This document shows positions 36,015 through 37,152 of a DNA stretch of 37,152 bases, one piece after another (position 1 is the first letter of the stretch; every line of letters begins with the position of its first letter). Made by a program: the position numbers and the translations under genes. This stretch comes from an uncultured Caryophanales bacterium (GTDB taxonomy: Bacteria > Bacillota_I > Bacilli_A > RFN20 > CAG-826). A model generated the notes under the pieces. The model did no database searches. It was not told the origin of the DNA and saw only the letters and a program-made list of their open reading frames with translations. The stretch is taken from contig CAMOSS010000003.1 of NCBI GenBank assembly GCA_946625055.1, positions 1 to 37,152 on the forward strand. The letters are read 5' to 3'.

Positions 36015-37152
36015 ATGTCAAAATATGTCGGTACAATCTCAAGAGGAATTAAACTCCCTATCTTAAAAGAAGGCGATGATTTAAAACAAATCGTTGTCGA
36101 CAGTGTCCTTGCTGCTAGCAAGGGTGATGGATTCGAACTCCATGATAGAGATGTCGTTGCTATCACTGAATCAGTGGTCGCAAGAAGCCAAGGCAACTAT
36201 GCTTCAATCGATGCCATTGCTAAAGATGTTAGAGCAAAATTTAATGGAGGCACCATCGGTGTTATCTTCCCAATCCTTTCAAGAAATAGATTCGCTATCC
36301 TCTTAAAAGGTATTGCTAGAGGTGCAGATAAAATCGTCTTAATGCTCTCCTATCCATCAGACGAAGTTGGTAACGCTTTATTAACATATGATGAATTAGA
36401 TGCCAAAGGTGTCAACCCATATAGTGATGTTCTTTCTTTAGAAAAATATAGAGAATTATTCGGACATCATCTACATGAATTCACCGGTGTTGACTACATT
36501 GATTACTACCGTGACTTAATTAAGGGTGAAGGTAGTGAAGTTGAAATCATCTTTGCTAACCAAGCCAAAACAATTCTTAACTATACAGACAAAGTCTTAA
36601 CATGTGATATTCACACAAGAGCAAGATCAAAACGCATCTTAAAAGAAAATGGTGCCAAGATTGTTCTCGGTCTTGATGAAATCCTCACTTCTTCTGTTGA
36701 TGGAAGTGGTTACAATGAAAAATATGGTTTATTAGGCTCTAATAAATCCACAGAAGATAAAGTTAAGCTCTTCCCAAGAGACGCTCAAGGATTAGTAGAA
36801 GGGGTCCAAGACGAACTCTTAAAGAGAACCGGCAAACATATCGAAGTTATGGTTTACGGTGATGGGGCCTTTAAAGACCCACAAGGAAAGATTTGGGAAC
36901 TCGCCGATCCAGTCGTCAGCCCATTCTTTACCGAAGGTTTAAGAGGCACTCCAAACGAATTAAAGCTCAAATTCCTCGCTGATAACGACTTCAAAGATCT
37001 TAAAGGTGAAGAATTAAGAAACGCTATCAAAGAAAAAATCAAAGCCAAACAAGGTAGTTTAGTCGGTAATATGGCCTCCCAAGGCACAACCCCAAGACAA
37101 TTAACAGATTTAATCGGTTCACTTTGTGATTTAACAAGTGGCTCAGGAGATA
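36015..37152 (+). CDS. Coenzyme F420-0:L-glutamate ligase-like (CofE/COG1478-type) protein, 3' end outside window
   Basis: Manual translation MSKYVGTISRGIKLPILKEGDDLKQIVVDSVLAASKGDGFELHDRDVVAITESVVARSQGNYASIDA... stays open to the window edge. SD AGAGG. Absent from the supplied ORF track. Confidence 0.75.
   Translation, partial: MSKYVGTISRGIKLPILKEGDDLKQIVVDSVLAASKGDGFELHDRDVVAITESVVARSQGNYASIDAIAKDVRAKFNGGTIGVIFPILSRNRFAILLKGIARGADKIVLMLSYPSDEVGNALLTYDELDAKGVNPYSDVLSLEKYRELFGHHLHEFTGVDYIDYYRDLIKGEGSEVEIIFANQAKTILNYTDKVLTCDIHTRARSKRILKENGAKIVLGLDEILTSSVDGSGYNEKYGLLGSNKSTEDKVKLFPRDAQGLVEGVQDELLKRTGKHIEVMVYGDGAFKDPQGKIWELADPVVSPFFTEGLRGTPNELKLKFLADNDFKDLKGEELRNAIKEKIKAKQGSLVGNMASQGTTPRQLTDLIGSLCDLTSGSGD

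Noticed and set aside
36008-37087. Short ORFs (36008-36196, 36094-36306, 36854-37087)
   Set aside because: Out-of-frame or antisense within the long CofE-like reading frame that continues past the window end.
1-37152. Possible TGA-as-Trp (code 4) genome suggested by mollicute-like features
   Set aside because: add (18541-18543) and the NUDIX gene (5757-5759) terminate at TGA, and the proteins are full length with standard-code translation.
1-37152. CRISPR array, prophage, transposon or toxin-antitoxin/defence island
   Set aside because: No direct-repeat arrays, transposase, integrase, Cas or recognisable defence domains were seen on either strand.

Overview
AT-rich, densely coding chromosomal window from what looks like a Firmicutes/Bacilli-type (possibly Erysipelotrichia or Mollicutes-related) bacterium. 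It uses TGA as a stop (add ends in TGA; the NUDIX gene at 5757 ends in TGA), so the standard bacterial code applies. I support about 31 protein genes, one tRNA-His, and many promoters, operators and terminators. I saw no rRNA, CRISPR array, transposase or phage genes. Recognisable genes: yqeY-like, fRMsr (GAF), GGDEF/EAL protein, M18 aminopeptidase, DegV, EF-G-like GTPase, Fur-family regulator plus ArsP_2-type 10TM exporter, membrane-tethered carboxylesterase, adenosine deaminase plus NCS2 purine permease, N-domain-less ClpB behind a perfect CIRCE element, upp-prs-hpt operon, NrdG-like radical SAM, class II FBP aldolase, GH3, GtrB/DPM-like GT2, and a FAD protein followed by a CofE-like ligase missing from the ORF track because it runs off the window. 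The best candidate for something undescribed is the two-gene exported locus at 30498-34331. It has a 975-aa secreted protein that I read as four degenerate tandem ~215-240-aa modules, plus a membrane-anchored partner that may be a single-module relative. Several promoter-operator architectures are also readable by eye.
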